Shown here one piece after another: positions 33,590 through 43,019 of a stretch of DNA of 64,000 nucleotides. The DNA comes from an uncultured Paracoccaceae bacterium (GTDB lineage: Bacteria > Pseudomonadota > Alphaproteobacteria > Rhodobacterales > Rhodobacteraceae): contig CANKVU010000003.1 of the NCBI GenBank assembly GCA_947487205.1, positions 1 through 64,000 of the forward strand, in the 5' to 3' direction. The notes beneath the pieces are model-generated. The model worked only from the letters and a program-made list of their open reading frames with translations, was not told the origin of the DNA and ran no database searches. Both the position numbers and the translations under genes were made by a program. Positions within the stretch are counted from its first letter, which is position 1. Every line of letters begins with the position of its first letter.

Positions 33590-35449
33590 GTGACACTCGC
33601 GCGCATCCAGAAGGCGCTGGCGCTGCTCGTGGGCGCCTTCGTGTTCTACACCGCCGCGACCGGCCCCTTCGAGGGGCTGGTCCAGCGGGCGATTTTCCTG
33701 GCGCTCGTCTGCTGCCTGGGCTTCGCGCTCTATCCCCTGGGGCGAGGGACCCCGTGGCGGACGGTGGGGCTGGCCGTCGACCTCGCCCTGGCGGCCGTCA
33801 CCTTCGCGGCCTGCGGCTACGTGGTCTGGAACTACGAGACGATCATGGGCTCGCTGCCCTGGGCCACGCCGCTCGACATGGCACTGACGGCGGGGCTCGT
33901 GGCCGCCGTCCTCGAACTGGGGCGGCGCACGGTGGGGCTGATCTTTCCGGTGCTTGTCCTGATCGGGCTCTGCTACGCGCTCCTGGGCGATAGGCTGCCC
34001 GGCGCGCTGGGCCATCGCGGTTTCGACGTGGCCTTCGTGACCGAGACGGTTTTCCTCGGCGATCTCGGCATCTGGGGGATGCTGACGGGGGTGGCCGCGA
34101 CCGTCATCGCGGCCTTCGTCCTCTTCGGCGCACTGCTCCTGCATACCGGGGGCGGGCAGGCGTTCATGGATTTCGCGATGCGGGTCGGCGGCCGCCAGCC
34201 GGGCGGCGCGGCCAAGATAGCCACCATCGCCTCGGGCCTCTTCGGCATGATCTCCGGCTCCGCCGTCGCCAATGTCGCGACCACCGGAAACTTCACCATC
34301 CCGATGATGATCCGCCTCGGCTATCCGCGCCCCTTCGCGGCGGCGGTGGAGGCGGTCGCCTCGACGGGCGGGCAGATCGCGCCGCCGATCATGGGCGCCG
34401 CCGCCTTCGTCATGGCCGAGATCCTCGGCATGTCCTACTGGACCATCATCACCGGCGCGATCCTGCCCGCGATCCTGTTCTACGTCTCGGTCTTCGTGAC
34501 CGTGCATTTCGTGGCGCTGCGCCGCGGCCTCGCCGTCCTGCCCGAGGACGAGATGCCGGCCTGGAGCACCGTCCTCGCGCCGCGCCACGTCCTGCCCATC
34601 GTCTTCGCCCTGGGGGGGCTCGGCATCGGCATCTGGCTCGGCCGGTCGATCGCCACCTCGGCCTTCTACGGAATCGTCGGCCTGCTGATCGCGTTCTTCG
34701 CGACCCAGGCGGGCCGCCTGCCGTTGCGCGAGATGGCCGGGCGGCTCCTGGCCGGGCTCGAGGACGCGGGCAAGGGCATGGTCATCATCGGCGTGCTCCT
34801 GGCCGGCGCGCAGGTCCTCGTCTCGATGATCAACCTCACGGGGATCGGCGTGACGCTGTCCTCGATGATCGTCGATCTGGCCGGTGATTCGACCGTCCTC
34901 GTCGCGCTGATCGTGGGCCTCGTCTGCCTGATCATGGGAATGGGCCTGCCGACGACGGCCGCCTACGTCCTCGTCGCCGCCGTGCTGGCGCCGGCGTTGA
35001 CGGCCGTCGGCGTGGCGCCCCTCTCGGCGCATCTCTTCGTCTTCTACTTCGCCACCATCTCGGTCATCACGCCGCCGGTCTGCGTGGCGGTCTTCGTGGG
35101 GGCGGGCATCGCCGAGACCAACTGGCTGCCCGCGGCGGGGCAGGCGGTGCGGCTCGGCGCGGTCACCTATGTCGTGCCGTTCCTGCTGCTCCTCTATCCC
35201 GGGATGACGATGCAGGGCACGGTGCTCGACATCGTCGAGGCGGTGTTCGCGGGTCTTGCGCTCGTGATCGCGATTCCGGCGCTGCTGTCCGGCGCGAAGC
35301 TGACCGGCCGGCGCGCGGCCGATACCGCACTCCTGATGCTGGTCATCCTCCTCGCGATCTGGCCGCACCCGGTCACGCCCTTCGTGGCGCTCGCCATCCT
35401 GGCCGGCGCGCGCGTTCTGGGCCGTACCAGAGGGGAGGCGCTGGCATGA
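33590..35449 (+). CDS. TRAP transporter fused 4TM/12TM permease
   Basis: 619 residues from a GTG, 4 bases after the binding protein stop. The N-terminal ~200 residues hold the DctQ-like helices; the rest is DctM-like (GLFGMISGSAVANVATTGNFTIPMMIRLGYPRPFAAAVEAVASTGGQIAPPIMGAAAFVMAE; MGMGLPTTAAYVLVAAVLAPAL). Fused permeases are the normal partner of TAXI binding proteins. About 16-18 membrane segments are expected in total. Confidence 0.92.
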   Translation: MTLARIQKALALLVGAFVFYTAATGPFEGLVQRAIFLALVCCLGFALYPLGRGTPWRTVGLAVDLALAAVTFAACGYVVWNYETIMGSLPWATPLDMALTAGLVAAVLELGRRTVGLIFPVLVLIGLCYALLGDRLPGALGHRGFDVAFVTETVFLGDLGIWGMLTGVAATVIAAFVLFGALLLHTGGGQAFMDFAMRVGGRQPGGAAKIATIASGLFGMISGSAVANVATTGNFTIPMMIRLGYPRPFAAAVEAVASTGGQIAPPIMGAAAFVMAEILGMSYWTIITGAILPAILFYVSVFVTVHFVALRRGLAVLPEDEMPAWSTVLAPRHVLPIVFALGGLGIGIWLGRSIATSAFYGIVGLLIAFFATQAGRLPLREMAGRLLAGLEDAGKGMVIIGVLLAGAQVLVSMINLTGIGVTLSSMIVDLAGDSTVLVALIVGLVCLIMGMGLPTTAAYVLVAAVLAPALTAVGVAPLSAHLFVFYFATISVITPPVCVAVFVGAGIAETNWLPAAGQAVRLGAVTYVVPFLLLLYPGMTMQGTVLDIVEAVFAGLALVIAIPALLSGAKLTGRRAADTALLMLVILLAIWPHPVTPFVALAILAGARVLGRTRGEALA

Positions 35450-36774
35450 CCATCCGGATCGGCGCCGGTGCCGGCTTCGCGGGCGACCGGATCGAGCCTG
35501 CGGTGGATCTCGCCGAACGCGGCGGGCTCGACTTCCTCGTCTTCGAATGCCTGGCCGAGCGGACCATCGCGCTCGCCCAGCCAGCGAAGCTCGCCGATCC
35601 TTCCGCCGGCTACGACCGGATGCTGGAGCGGCGGATGCGCGCGGTTCTCGGCCCCTGCCGGCGAAACGGCACCCGGATCGTCTCGAACATGGGCGCGGCG
35701 AACCCGGTCGCGGCGGCGGAGAAGGTGCGCGAGGTCGCCCGCGATCTGGGCCTCTCCGGGCTGAAGGTGGCGGCGGTCACCGGCGACGACGTGCTCGACC
35801 GCGCGGGCGATCTCGACCTCGCCGAGACCGGCTGCACGGCGGCGGAGCTGGGCGACCGGCTCGTCTCGGCCAACGCCTATATCGGCGCGGCCTCGCTTGC
35901 CGCGGCGCTCGATGCCGGGGCGGACGTGGTCATCTGCGGCCGCGCGTCGGATCCGGCGCTGTTCCTCGGCCCGCTGATCCACAGCTTCGGCTGGGCGGCG
36001 GAGGATTGGGACCGGCTCGGCAAGGGCACGCTGGTCGGCCACCTTCTGGAATGCGCGGCGCAGATCACCGGCGGCTATTTCGCCGATCCCGGCGCCAAGG
36101 ACGTGCCCGACCTCGCCCGGATCGGCTTCCCGCTGGCGGAGGTGGAGGAGACGGGCGACGCGGTCGTCACGAAGCTCGACGGGACCGGCGGGATGGTCAC
36201 GCGCGCTACCTGCATCGAACAGCTTCTCTACGAGATCCACGACCCCGCCGCGTATGTGCAGCCGGACGTGATCGCCGATTTCTCCGGCGTCCGGTTCGAG
36301 GAGGTGGGCCGCGACCGCGTGGCCGTCACCGGGGCCACCGGCCGCCCGGCGAGCGGGCGGCTGAAGGTCTCGGCCGGCTACCGCGACGGCTGGATCGGCG
36401 AGGGCCAGATCTCGTATGCAGGCCCCGGCTGCGTGGCGCGGGGCCGGCTCGCCATCGACCTGATCGCGGCGCGGCTGGCGGCCCGGAACGGCGAGATCGT
36501 GGAACACCGGGGCGAGCTGATCGGCTGGGACGCGGTGGCCGGACCGGCCCCGCGCGGGACGCCCGAGCCGCCCGAGGTGCGGATGCGCTATGCCGCCCGC
36601 TGCCGGTCGCGGGACACGGCGGCCATCGTCGCCGAGGAGGTCGAGGGCCTCTATCTCTGCGGCCCCTCGGGCGGCGGCGGGGCCACGGGGCGGGTCCGCG
36701 AGGTGGTCGGCATCGCCTCGGGCCTGCTGCCGGCGGGCCTGGTCGAAACCTCGTTCACGCTCTCGGAGGCCTGA
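35446..36774 (+). CDS. AtuA-family (DUF1446) protein
   Basis: 442 residues; ATG overlaps the permease stop. The AtuA family signature is clear: RIGAGAGFAGDRIEPAVDLAERGGLDFLVFECLAERTIALAQ, IVSNMGAANPVAAA, ANAYIGAASLAAALDAGADVVICGRASDPALFLGPLIH and the Gly-rich GPSGGGGATGRVREV near the C-terminus. The family was named for acyclic terpene utilisation in Pseudomonas but its reaction is not established. The neighbouring transporter and small partner suggest a two-subunit lyase or isomerase acting on the imported acid; that is inference. Confidence 0.88.
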   Translation: MTIRIGAGAGFAGDRIEPAVDLAERGGLDFLVFECLAERTIALAQPAKLADPSAGYDRMLERRMRAVLGPCRRNGTRIVSNMGAANPVAAAEKVREVARDLGLSGLKVAAVTGDDVLDRAGDLDLAETGCTAAELGDRLVSANAYIGAASLAAALDAGADVVICGRASDPALFLGPLIHSFGWAAEDWDRLGKGTLVGHLLECAAQITGGYFADPGAKDVPDLARIGFPLAEVEETGDAVVTKLDGTGGMVTRATCIEQLLYEIHDPAAYVQPDVIADFSGVRFEEVGRDRVAVTGATGRPASGRLKVSAGYRDGWIGEGQISYAGPGCVARGRLAIDLIAARLAARNGEIVEHRGELIGWDAVAGPAPRGTPEPPEVRMRYAARCRSRDTAAIVAEEVEGLYLCGPSGGGGATGRVREVVGIASGLLPAGLVETSFTLSEA

Positions 36775-36775
36775 G

Positions 36776-37081
36776 ATGAAGCTCGGCGACATCGCGCATG
36801 TGCGGACCGGCGACAAGGGCGACACGTCGAACATCGCGGTCGTCGCGTTCCGCGAAGCGGACTGGCCCAGGCTCGAGGCGGCGCTCACGCCCGCCCGGGT
36901 CGCGCGGTTCCTGGGCGGGCTCGACGCCGCCGACGTGTCGCGCTACGCGCTGCCCCAGCTTCACGCGCTGAACTTCGTGATCCGCGGCGCGCTGGCGGGG
37001 GGCGTCACGCGCTCCCTCGCGCTCGACGCGCACGGCAAGTGCCGGGGCGCGACGCTGCTGGCCCTCGACATCCCCGAATAG
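36776..37081 (+). CDS. Small partner subunit of AtuA-family protein
   Basis: 101 residues, one base after the AtuA stop. It opens MKLGDIAHVRTGDKGDTSNI, with the conserved R(S/T)GDKG motif and ARFLGGLDAADVSRYALPQLHALNFVIRGALAGGVTRSLALDAHGK, matching the short domain that in other bacteria is fused to, or encoded right after, AtuA-family proteins. It is probably a structural or catalytic partner. No function is known. Confidence 0.85.
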   Translation: MKLGDIAHVRTGDKGDTSNIAVVAFREADWPRLEAALTPARVARFLGGLDAADVSRYALPQLHALNFVIRGALAGGVTRSLALDAHGKCRGATLLALDIPE

Positions 37082-37106
37082 TCCGCCCGACGCGCGGCCG
37101 GCCGCG

Positions 37107-38885
37107 TCAGAGGGGCCAGATCAGCGGGATGAGCAGGCAGGCGGTGATGCCGGTGACGATGTTGAGCGGCAGCCCGATCCGGGTGAAGTCGGTGAACCTG
37201 TAGCCGCCGGGGGCATAGACCATCGTGTTCGTCTGGTAGCCGATCGGCGTCGCGAAGGCGAGCGTGGCCGCGAACATGACCGCCACCACCAGCGGTCGCG
37301 GATCGAGCCCCAGCGTCTGCCCGAGCGTGATCGCGACCGGCGTCACGATCACCGCCACGGCGTTGTTCGACAGCAGCTCGGTCAGCACCTGGGTCAGGAA
37401 ATAGAGCACGAACAACACCGCCAGGGGCGGCAGGCCCGACAGCCAGGGCACGAGCGCGTCGACGAGCATCTGCGCCGCGCCGGAGCGGTCCATCGCCTCT
37501 CCGACCACCAGCATGGCGAGGATGAGCAGGATGAGCGGCGCGCTGATCGTCGCATAGGCCTCCTGCGGTTCCAGGGTGCGGCTGACCAGCAGCACCACGA
37601 CGCCCAGCATGGCGAGGATCTGGATCGGGGCGATGTCGAGCGCGGCGAACACCACGATCCCCAGCACCACGGCCAGGACCAGCGGCGCGCGCCCGCGCCG
37701 GTACGGGCGATCGGTCGGTGCGCTGAAATCGGCCAGGCGCATGTCGGCGGCGAGGCGGCGGATGTCGTCCGGCGCCCCTTCGAGCAGCAGGGTGTCGCCG
37801 ATCCGGATCACCACGTCGTCGAGCTGGCGCGCGATGTTGCGGCCGCGCCTGTGGACCGCGAGCGGATAGACGCCATAGCGCCGCCGCAGCCGCAACTGGC
37901 CGAGCGAGCGCCCGATCATCCGGCATTCGGGCAGGATCAGCGTCTCGACCGTGGTGGCGCGGGTCGAGGCGACGCGGTCGACCAGGGCGACGCTGCCGGC
38001 CTCCTTCAGCCCCAGCAATTCGGGCATCTCCGTCTTCAGCACCACGCGGTCGCCGGCGGCGAGCGTCACCTGCGGCATCTCGCGGCGCAGGCTGCGGTCG
38101 CCCCGGATCACGTCGACGAGCCGCATCCCCTCGCGGCGAAAGATCGCGACCCCGTTCGCCGCCGCGCCGATCAGCGGCGAGCCCTCGGGCACGACCACTT
38201 CGGTGAAGTATCTCGGCCGCTTGCGGGGCCCGAGCAGGTCGGCCGCGGTCTCGCGGTCGGGCAGGAACGGCGGCACCAGCAGCCACATCGCGGCGAACCC
38301 CACGAGCCCGACCGCGAGGCCCAGCGGGGCGATCTCGAACAGGCCGAACGGCGCCAGGCCCTGCGCCCGCGCCACCCCGTCCACGAGGATGTTGGTGGAG
38401 GTTCCGATCATCGTGATCATCCCCCCGAGCACGGTCTGGTAGGAGAGCGGGATCAGCAGCTTGGAGGGCGACACCCCCATGGTCCGGGCGAGCTGGACCG
38501 TCACCGGGATCATCACCGCCACGAGCGGCGTGTTGTTGGTGAAGGCCGAGGCGGCGCCGACGACGAGGCCGACGCCGCAGATCACCAGCACCCTGCGTTC
38601 GGCGGCCCGCCGCGAGACGTACCACGCGAAGCTGCCGATCACCCCGGTCCGCACCAGCCCGGCCGAGACCACGAACATCGCCGCGATGGTCCAGGGCGCG
38701 GGGTTGGCGAAGGTGTCGAGCACCCCGTCGGGCGGGACGAGGCCCAGGACGACGACGGCGGCCGCGCCCAGCATCGCCGTCACCTCGACCGGGAACACCT
38801 CCAGCACGAAGAGCACGAACATCGCGGCCAGGACGGCGAGCGTCAGCCAGGCGGGCAGCGCCTCCGACGCGGCAAGGCCGCTCAT
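37107..38885 (-). CDS. SLC13-family permease with RCK_C (TrkA_C) domains
   Basis: 592 residues from the ATG at 38885; upstream in-frame residues are Arg/Pro-rich and not family-like. Two bundles of membrane helices flank a cytoplasmic pair of TrkA_C domains (residues ~205-375: EVVVPEGSPLIGAAANGVAIFRREGMRLVDVIRGDRSLRREMPQVTLAAGDRVVLKTEM and GDTLLLEGAPDDIRRLAADM). SNNAVAVIVTPVAITLGQ and FTNNTPLVAVMIPV are the SLC13/ArsB hairpins. It is a sodium-driven anion transporter for sulfate or carboxylates. It stands alone, converging with the AtuA operon. Confidence 0.9.
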   Translation of the reverse strand: MSGLAASEALPAWLTLAVLAAMFVLFVLEVFPVEVTAMLGAAAVVVLGLVPPDGVLDTFANPAPWTIAAMFVVSAGLVRTGVIGSFAWYVSRRAAERRVLVICGVGLVVGAASAFTNNTPLVAVMIPVTVQLARTMGVSPSKLLIPLSYQTVLGGMITMIGTSTNILVDGVARAQGLAPFGLFEIAPLGLAVGLVGFAAMWLLVPPFLPDRETAADLLGPRKRPRYFTEVVVPEGSPLIGAAANGVAIFRREGMRLVDVIRGDRSLRREMPQVTLAAGDRVVLKTEMPELLGLKEAGSVALVDRVASTRATTVETLILPECRMIGRSLGQLRLRRRYGVYPLAVHRRGRNIARQLDDVVIRIGDTLLLEGAPDDIRRLAADMRLADFSAPTDRPYRRGRAPLVLAVVLGIVVFAALDIAPIQILAMLGVVVLLVSRTLEPQEAYATISAPLILLILAMLVVGEAMDRSGAAQMLVDALVPWLSGLPPLAVLFVLYFLTQVLTELLSNNAVAVIVTPVAITLGQTLGLDPRPLVVAVMFAATLAFATPIGYQTNTMVYAPGGYRFTDFTRIGLPLNIVTGITACLLIPLIWPL

Positions 38886-39112
38886 GGTGCGCGCCGGGGC
38901 AGGCGGGGACCGGGCCGGGTGCGGTGGCGCACCGTCGCGGGGGCCATGCGCCGCGCGGCGGCGGGACGACGGACGGGCCCGGCCTGGCCGGGAGGGATGG
39001 CGGACATCGTGGCGCACCCGCAAAGTTGTGACCGATCACCTAGGCCCGCCGCGCGGCGCGCGCAATAGGATCGTCGCGCGGCGCGCGATGGGCTCCGGCA
39101 GGGCGCGCGCCC

Positions 39113-39988
39113 TCAGCCGGCCGTCGCCCGCCGCCGCGCCCGCAGGAGCGTGAAGATGCCCGCCGAGACGACGATCGCCGCGCCGATCGCCACGTTGCGC
39201 TCCAGCGTCTCGCCCAGCACGTAGACGCCGATGAAGGCCGCGAAGACGAGCTGGAGGTAGGCGAAGGGCTGCACCGCGCTCGCCTCGGCGATCTCGTAGG
39301 CCTTGATCAGGCAGAAATGCCCCACCGCCGCCGAGACGCAGAGCGTGGACATCCAGATCCAGTCGGCGGCCGCCATCGGCTCCCACAGCCACAGGCCCGG
39401 GGGGGTCAGGACGACCGCGCCCGCGACCCCGGTCCAGAAGAACGAGGTCGCGGCGCTGTCCTGCCGGGCCACGTAGCGCGTCAGCAGCCCGTAGAGCGCG
39501 AAGCAGAGCGCCGCGGCCAGCGCCACCAGCGCGGCGGGGGTGAAGACGCCGGTGCCGGGCTGCAGGACCACCAGGATGCCCACGAAGCCGATGCCGATCG
39601 CGCTCCAGCGCCGCCAGCCGACCGTCTCGCCCAGGACCGGACCGGAGAGCGCGGCGATCAGCAGCGGATAGCAGGCGAAGACGGCATGGGCGTGGACGAG
39701 GCCCAGCAGCACGAAGCCCGCGACCATGATGCAGACCTCGGCCGCCAGCAGCACGCCGCGAAAGATCTGCACCGCGGGCTGGGCGGTGCGGGCGGCGGCG
39801 CGGATGCCGCCGGCATGGCGTGCCGCGACCGTGATCACGAAGGCCGCGAAGAACCAGTAGCGGATCATGATCACCATGATCGTGTTGTATTCCGCCGCCA
39901 GGTGGCGAGAGATCGCGTCCTGAACGGCGAAGATGAAGGTCGTCAGCACCATCAGCAGGATGCCGGCGCGGGTGTTCTGTTCGGTCAT
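39113..39988 (-). CDS. DMT-superfamily (EamA) transporter
   Basis: 291 residues with ten predicted membrane helices in two EamA repeats (ILLMVLTTFIFAVQDAISRHL... and ALVALAAALCFALYGLLTRYVARQDS...). Typical of small-molecule exporters. Its ATG overlaps the stop of the mnmD-like gene, so they are translated together. Substrate unknown. The C-terminal tail (RARRRATAG) is positively charged and cytoplasmic. Confidence 0.9.
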   Translation of the reverse strand: MTEQNTRAGILLMVLTTFIFAVQDAISRHLAAEYNTIMVIMIRYWFFAAFVITVAARHAGGIRAAARTAQPAVQIFRGVLLAAEVCIMVAGFVLLGLVHAHAVFACYPLLIAALSGPVLGETVGWRRWSAIGIGFVGILVVLQPGTGVFTPAALVALAAALCFALYGLLTRYVARQDSAATSFFWTGVAGAVVLTPPGLWLWEPMAAADWIWMSTLCVSAAVGHFCLIKAYEIAEASAVQPFAYLQLVFAAFIGVYVLGETLERNVAIGAAIVVSAGIFTLLRARRRATAG

Positions 39989-40641
39989 CCGAGCTGTCCG
40001 CGGGTCATGTGTCGCTTGCGCCCGTATCCCGGAACGCGGGTCACGTCGAATCCGGCCGCCGCCAGGGCGCGGCGGACATGGCCGGCGGCGGTATAGGTCG
40101 CGAAACTGCCGCCCCGAACGGTGTGCCGCGCCACCTCCGCCATCAGCCCCGCCGACCACAGGCCGGGGTTGCGCGCCGGGGCGAAGCCGTCGAGGAACCA
40201 TGCATCGGCCCGCCCCTCCCAGGCCGGCAGGGTGTCCCCGGCCGGGCCCGCGACGATCCTCAGGTCGAGGCCGGGGAGGGCGGCGCCGCGCCCCGTCCAG
40301 CCCGCGAGGAGTTCGGCCGACAGGGGGGCGAGCGCGGGAAAGCCGGCATGGGCGCGGGCCATCTCGGCCGGGGTCAGCGGATGCGCCTCGAACGAGGTGA
40401 AGCGCAGCACCCCCCGGACCCCGGCGGCGCGGAACGCGGCCAGCGCGGCGAGCGCGTTCAGCCCGGTGCCGAAGCCCAGCTCGGCCACGTGGAAGCCGTC
40501 GCGGAACCGCGCGGGCAGGTCGTTGCCGGCCAGGAAGGTGTGGCGCGCCTCGGCCAGGCCGTCCTCGAGCGAGTAATAGGGATCGTCGTAACGCCGCGAG
40601 ACCGGCACCCGGTCGCGCCAGGCGATGTCGTGCTCTTCCAT
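39985..40641 (-). CDS. mnmD: MnmD-type tRNA wobble-uridine methyltransferase
   Basis: 218 residues. It contains the MnmC-N/MnmD marks: RYDDPYYSLEDGLAEARHTFLAGNDLPARF, the SAM motif FHVAELGFGTGLNALAALAAF, FTSFEAHPLT and ADAWFLDGFAPARNPGLWS. It should methylate nm5s2U34 to mnm5s2U34 in tRNAs for Lys, Glu and Gln. In E. coli this domain is fused to an FAD oxidase as MnmC; here it is a separate gene, divergent from an FAD oxidase gene 48 bases away. Confidence 0.88.
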   Translation of the reverse strand: MEEHDIAWRDRVPVSRRYDDPYYSLEDGLAEARHTFLAGNDLPARFRDGFHVAELGFGTGLNALAALAAFRAAGVRGVLRFTSFEAHPLTPAEMARAHAGFPALAPLSAELLAGWTGRGAALPGLDLRIVAGPAGDTLPAWEGRADAWFLDGFAPARNPGLWSAGLMAEVARHTVRGGSFATYTAAGHVRRALAAAGFDVTRVPGYGRKRHMTRGQLG

Positions 40642-40689
40642 CGCGGTCCGTCCTGCTCCAAGGGGGTGCAGAAGCACGGGAGCGGGGCG

Positions 40690-41724
40690 ATGGCAAGCGA
40701 GGTCACGATCAGGGGGGCCGGGATCTTCGGGCTGACGCTGGCCTGGACGATGCTGGACCGGGGCGCGCGCGTCACCGTGGTCGATCCCGCGGGGCCGGGC
40801 GCCGGCGCCTCGGGCGGCGTGGTGGGCGCGCTCGCCCCGCATGTGCCCGAGGCCTGGGACGCGGTGAAGGCGCTGCAATTCGACAGCCTGATCGGCGCGG
40901 AGGCGTTCTGGGCCGAGGTGTCGCGCGCCGGCGGCGGCGATCCGGGCTATGCCCGGACCGGCCGGCTGCAGCCCCTCGGCGACGACGCGGCGGTCGCGCG
41001 GGCGCGGGCGCGGGCGGCGGGGGCCGCGCGGCACTGGCAGGGCCGGGCGGCGTGGCGGGTGGTCGTGGCGCCGTCCGGGTGGGGGCCGGTCTCGCCCACC
41101 GGTCTCGTGGTCCACGACACGCTCGCGGCGCGGATCGACCCGGCCCGCGCGGTGGCCGCGCTGGTGGCGGCGATCCGCGCCCGCGGCGGCACCGTCGCGG
41201 CCGCCGCCCCCGACCGGGGCGCGGTGGTCTGGGCCACCGGGGCGGCGGGGCTCGCGGACCTGTCCGCCGCGCTGGGCCGCGAGGTCGGGCGGGCGGTCAA
41301 GGGGCAGGCGGCGGCCCTGGCCCATGCCGCCCCCGGGGCGCCGCAGGTCTTCGCCGGCGGGCTGCACGTCGTCCCCCATGCCGACGGGACGACCGCGATC
41401 GGCTCGACGACCGAGCGCGATTTCGACGATCCGGGGTCGACCGATGCGGGGCTCGACGACGTGATCGCGCGGGCGCGCGCGGCGGTGCCGGCGCTGGCCG
41501 CGGCCCCGGTCCTGCGGCGCTGGGCGGGCCTGCGGCCGCGCGCGCGGACGCGGCGGCCGGTGCTGGGCGCCTGGCCGGGGCGGCCCGGCCATTTCGTCGC
41601 CAATGGCGGCTTCAAGATCGGCTTCGGCGTGGCGCCGGGGGTCGCCGGGCTGATGGCCGATCTGGTGCTCGAGGGCCGCGACGCGATCCCCGGGGCGCTG
41701 CGGCTGGAGGCGGCCCTGCGCTGA
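40690..41724 (+). CDS. FAD-dependent oxidase (DAO fold), MnmC-C-like
   Basis: 344 residues. N-terminal Rossmann motif VTIRGAGIFGLTLAWTMLDRGARVTVVDPAGPGAGASGG; C-terminal DAO block RRWAGLRPRARTRRPVLGAWPGRPGHFVANGGFKIGFGVAPG. Its position divergent from mnmD suggests it supplies the MnmC(o) step, oxidising cmnm5U34 to nm5U34, but the general fold is shared by glycine and D-amino-acid oxidases, so that role is inferred from context. It is one of the most GC-rich genes in the window. Confidence 0.82.
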   Translation: MASEVTIRGAGIFGLTLAWTMLDRGARVTVVDPAGPGAGASGGVVGALAPHVPEAWDAVKALQFDSLIGAEAFWAEVSRAGGGDPGYARTGRLQPLGDDAAVARARARAAGAARHWQGRAAWRVVVAPSGWGPVSPTGLVVHDTLAARIDPARAVAALVAAIRARGGTVAAAAPDRGAVVWATGAAGLADLSAALGREVGRAVKGQAAALAHAAPGAPQVFAGGLHVVPHADGTTAIGSTTERDFDDPGSTDAGLDDVIARARAAVPALAAAPVLRRWAGLRPRARTRRPVLGAWPGRPGHFVANGGFKIGFGVAPGVAGLMADLVLEGRDAIPGALRLEAALR

Positions 41725-41736
41725 GCGGGGCCGCGC

Positions 41737-42990
41737 TCAGCGCAGGGCGCGGCCCTTCACGATCGCGTCCCGGCCCCAGCGGGCGCGGATCGCGTCGGTC
41801 GCCCGTTCCGCCCGGGCGCGCGCCGCGGCCTGCGGGTCGAGCAGGTCGCCGTATCCGTCCGCCTCCGCCGCCGGCCCGATCTCGGACAGGCCCACGCCCA
41901 GAAGGCGGAACGGCCCCTCGCCGGCCACCGGATCGAAGAGGGCGCGCGCCTCGCGGTAGATGCGGTCGGCGATCTGGGTGGGCTCGTCGAGCGCATGGCG
42001 CCGCGTCAGGATCCGGTGATCGGCGCGCTTGAGCTTCAGCGTCACCACCCGGCCCGCCCGCGCCTTCGCCTTGAGCCGGCCCGCGACCTTCTCGGACAGG
42101 CGCCAGACATGGCCGTCGAGGATGTCGGGATCGGCGGTGTCCTCGTCGAACGTGGTCTCGTTCGACATGCCCTTGACGGGGGCGTTGGCGGTGACGCGGC
42201 GCAGGTCCTCGCCGCGGGCGAGGTGCCACAGCCGGCTGCCCATGCCGCCGAACCGGGCGTGCAGGTCGCGCTCCTCCCAGCGGCGCAGGTCGGCGAAGGT
42301 GCGGATGCCGGCGCGCTCCAGCGCGCCGCGCCCGACCGCGCCCACGCCCCAGATCAGCGACACCGGCCGGGGGGCGAGGAACGCCATCGTCTCGGCCCGC
42401 CCGATCACCGAGAAGCCGCGCGGCTTTTCCAGGTCCGACGCGATCTTGGCCAGGAACTTGTTGTGGCTGAGCCCGATCGAGCCGCCGATCCCCAGTTCCG
42501 CCTGCATCCGCCGCACCAGGCGGGCCAGCATCACCGCCGGGGGGGCCCCGTGCAGCCGCGCGGTGCCGGTCAGGTCCAGGAACGCCTCGTCGAGCGACAG
42601 CGGCTCCACCGAGGGCGTCAGGTCCGCCATCATCGCCCGGATCTGGCGCGAGACCTGCGAATAGACCTCGAATCGCGGCTTAACGATCGTGGCCTCCGGA
42701 CACAGCTTCAGCGCCTTGAACATCGGCATCGCCGACCGCACGCCCTTGATCCGGGCGATGTAGCAGGCGGTGGTCACGACGCCGCGGCTGCCGCCGCCCA
42801 CGATCACCGGCTTGTCGCGCAACGAGGGGTCGTCGCGCTTCTCGACGCTGGCATAGAAGGCGTCGCAATCCATGTGGGCGATGGAGAGGTCGAACAATTC
42901 GGGATGCGCCACGACGCGCGGCGACCGGCAGGCGGGGCAGCGGGCCCCGCCGTCGAAGGTCGCCAGGCAATCGCGGCACATCGCGGGCAT
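41737..42990 (-). CDS. dinB: DNA polymerase IV (Y family)
   Basis: 417 residues. An N-terminal zinc ribbon (CRDC...CPAC, residues ~5-21) is added before the palm domain. Catalytic carboxylates are in IAHMDCDAFYASVEKRDDPSLRDKPVIVGGGSRGVVTTACYIAR and SVEPLSLDEAFLDLTGTARLHG. The helix-hairpin (LIWGVGAVGRGALERAGIRTFADLRRW) and little-finger domain follow. It performs error-prone bypass synthesis. It is head-to-head with a NUDIX gene with only 29 bases between start codons. Confidence 0.93.
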   Translation of the reverse strand: MPAMCRDCLATFDGGARCPACRSPRVVAHPELFDLSIAHMDCDAFYASVEKRDDPSLRDKPVIVGGGSRGVVTTACYIARIKGVRSAMPMFKALKLCPEATIVKPRFEVYSQVSRQIRAMMADLTPSVEPLSLDEAFLDLTGTARLHGAPPAVMLARLVRRMQAELGIGGSIGLSHNKFLAKIASDLEKPRGFSVIGRAETMAFLAPRPVSLIWGVGAVGRGALERAGIRTFADLRRWEERDLHARFGGMGSRLWHLARGEDLRRVTANAPVKGMSNETTFDEDTADPDILDGHVWRLSEKVAGRLKAKARAGRVVTLKLKRADHRILTRRHALDEPTQIADRIYREARALFDPVAGEGPFRLLGVGLSEIGPAAEADGYGDLLDPQAAARARAERATDAIRARWGRDAIVKGRALR

Positions 42991-43019
42991 GGCGCCAATC
43001 TAGGCCATGGAGGGCGCGC

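Noticed and set aside
33419-35368. Very long antisense frame opposite the TRAP fused permease
   Set aside because: Asp/Arg/His-rich composition typical of an antisense shadow at high third-position GC; the plus strand has clear transporter homology.
38990-39090. Repeated GCGCGCCGCGCG-like blocks between SLC13 and DMT genes
   Set aside because: Simple GC-rich self-complementary sequence; could be a terminator but has no T-run or clear stem-loop.
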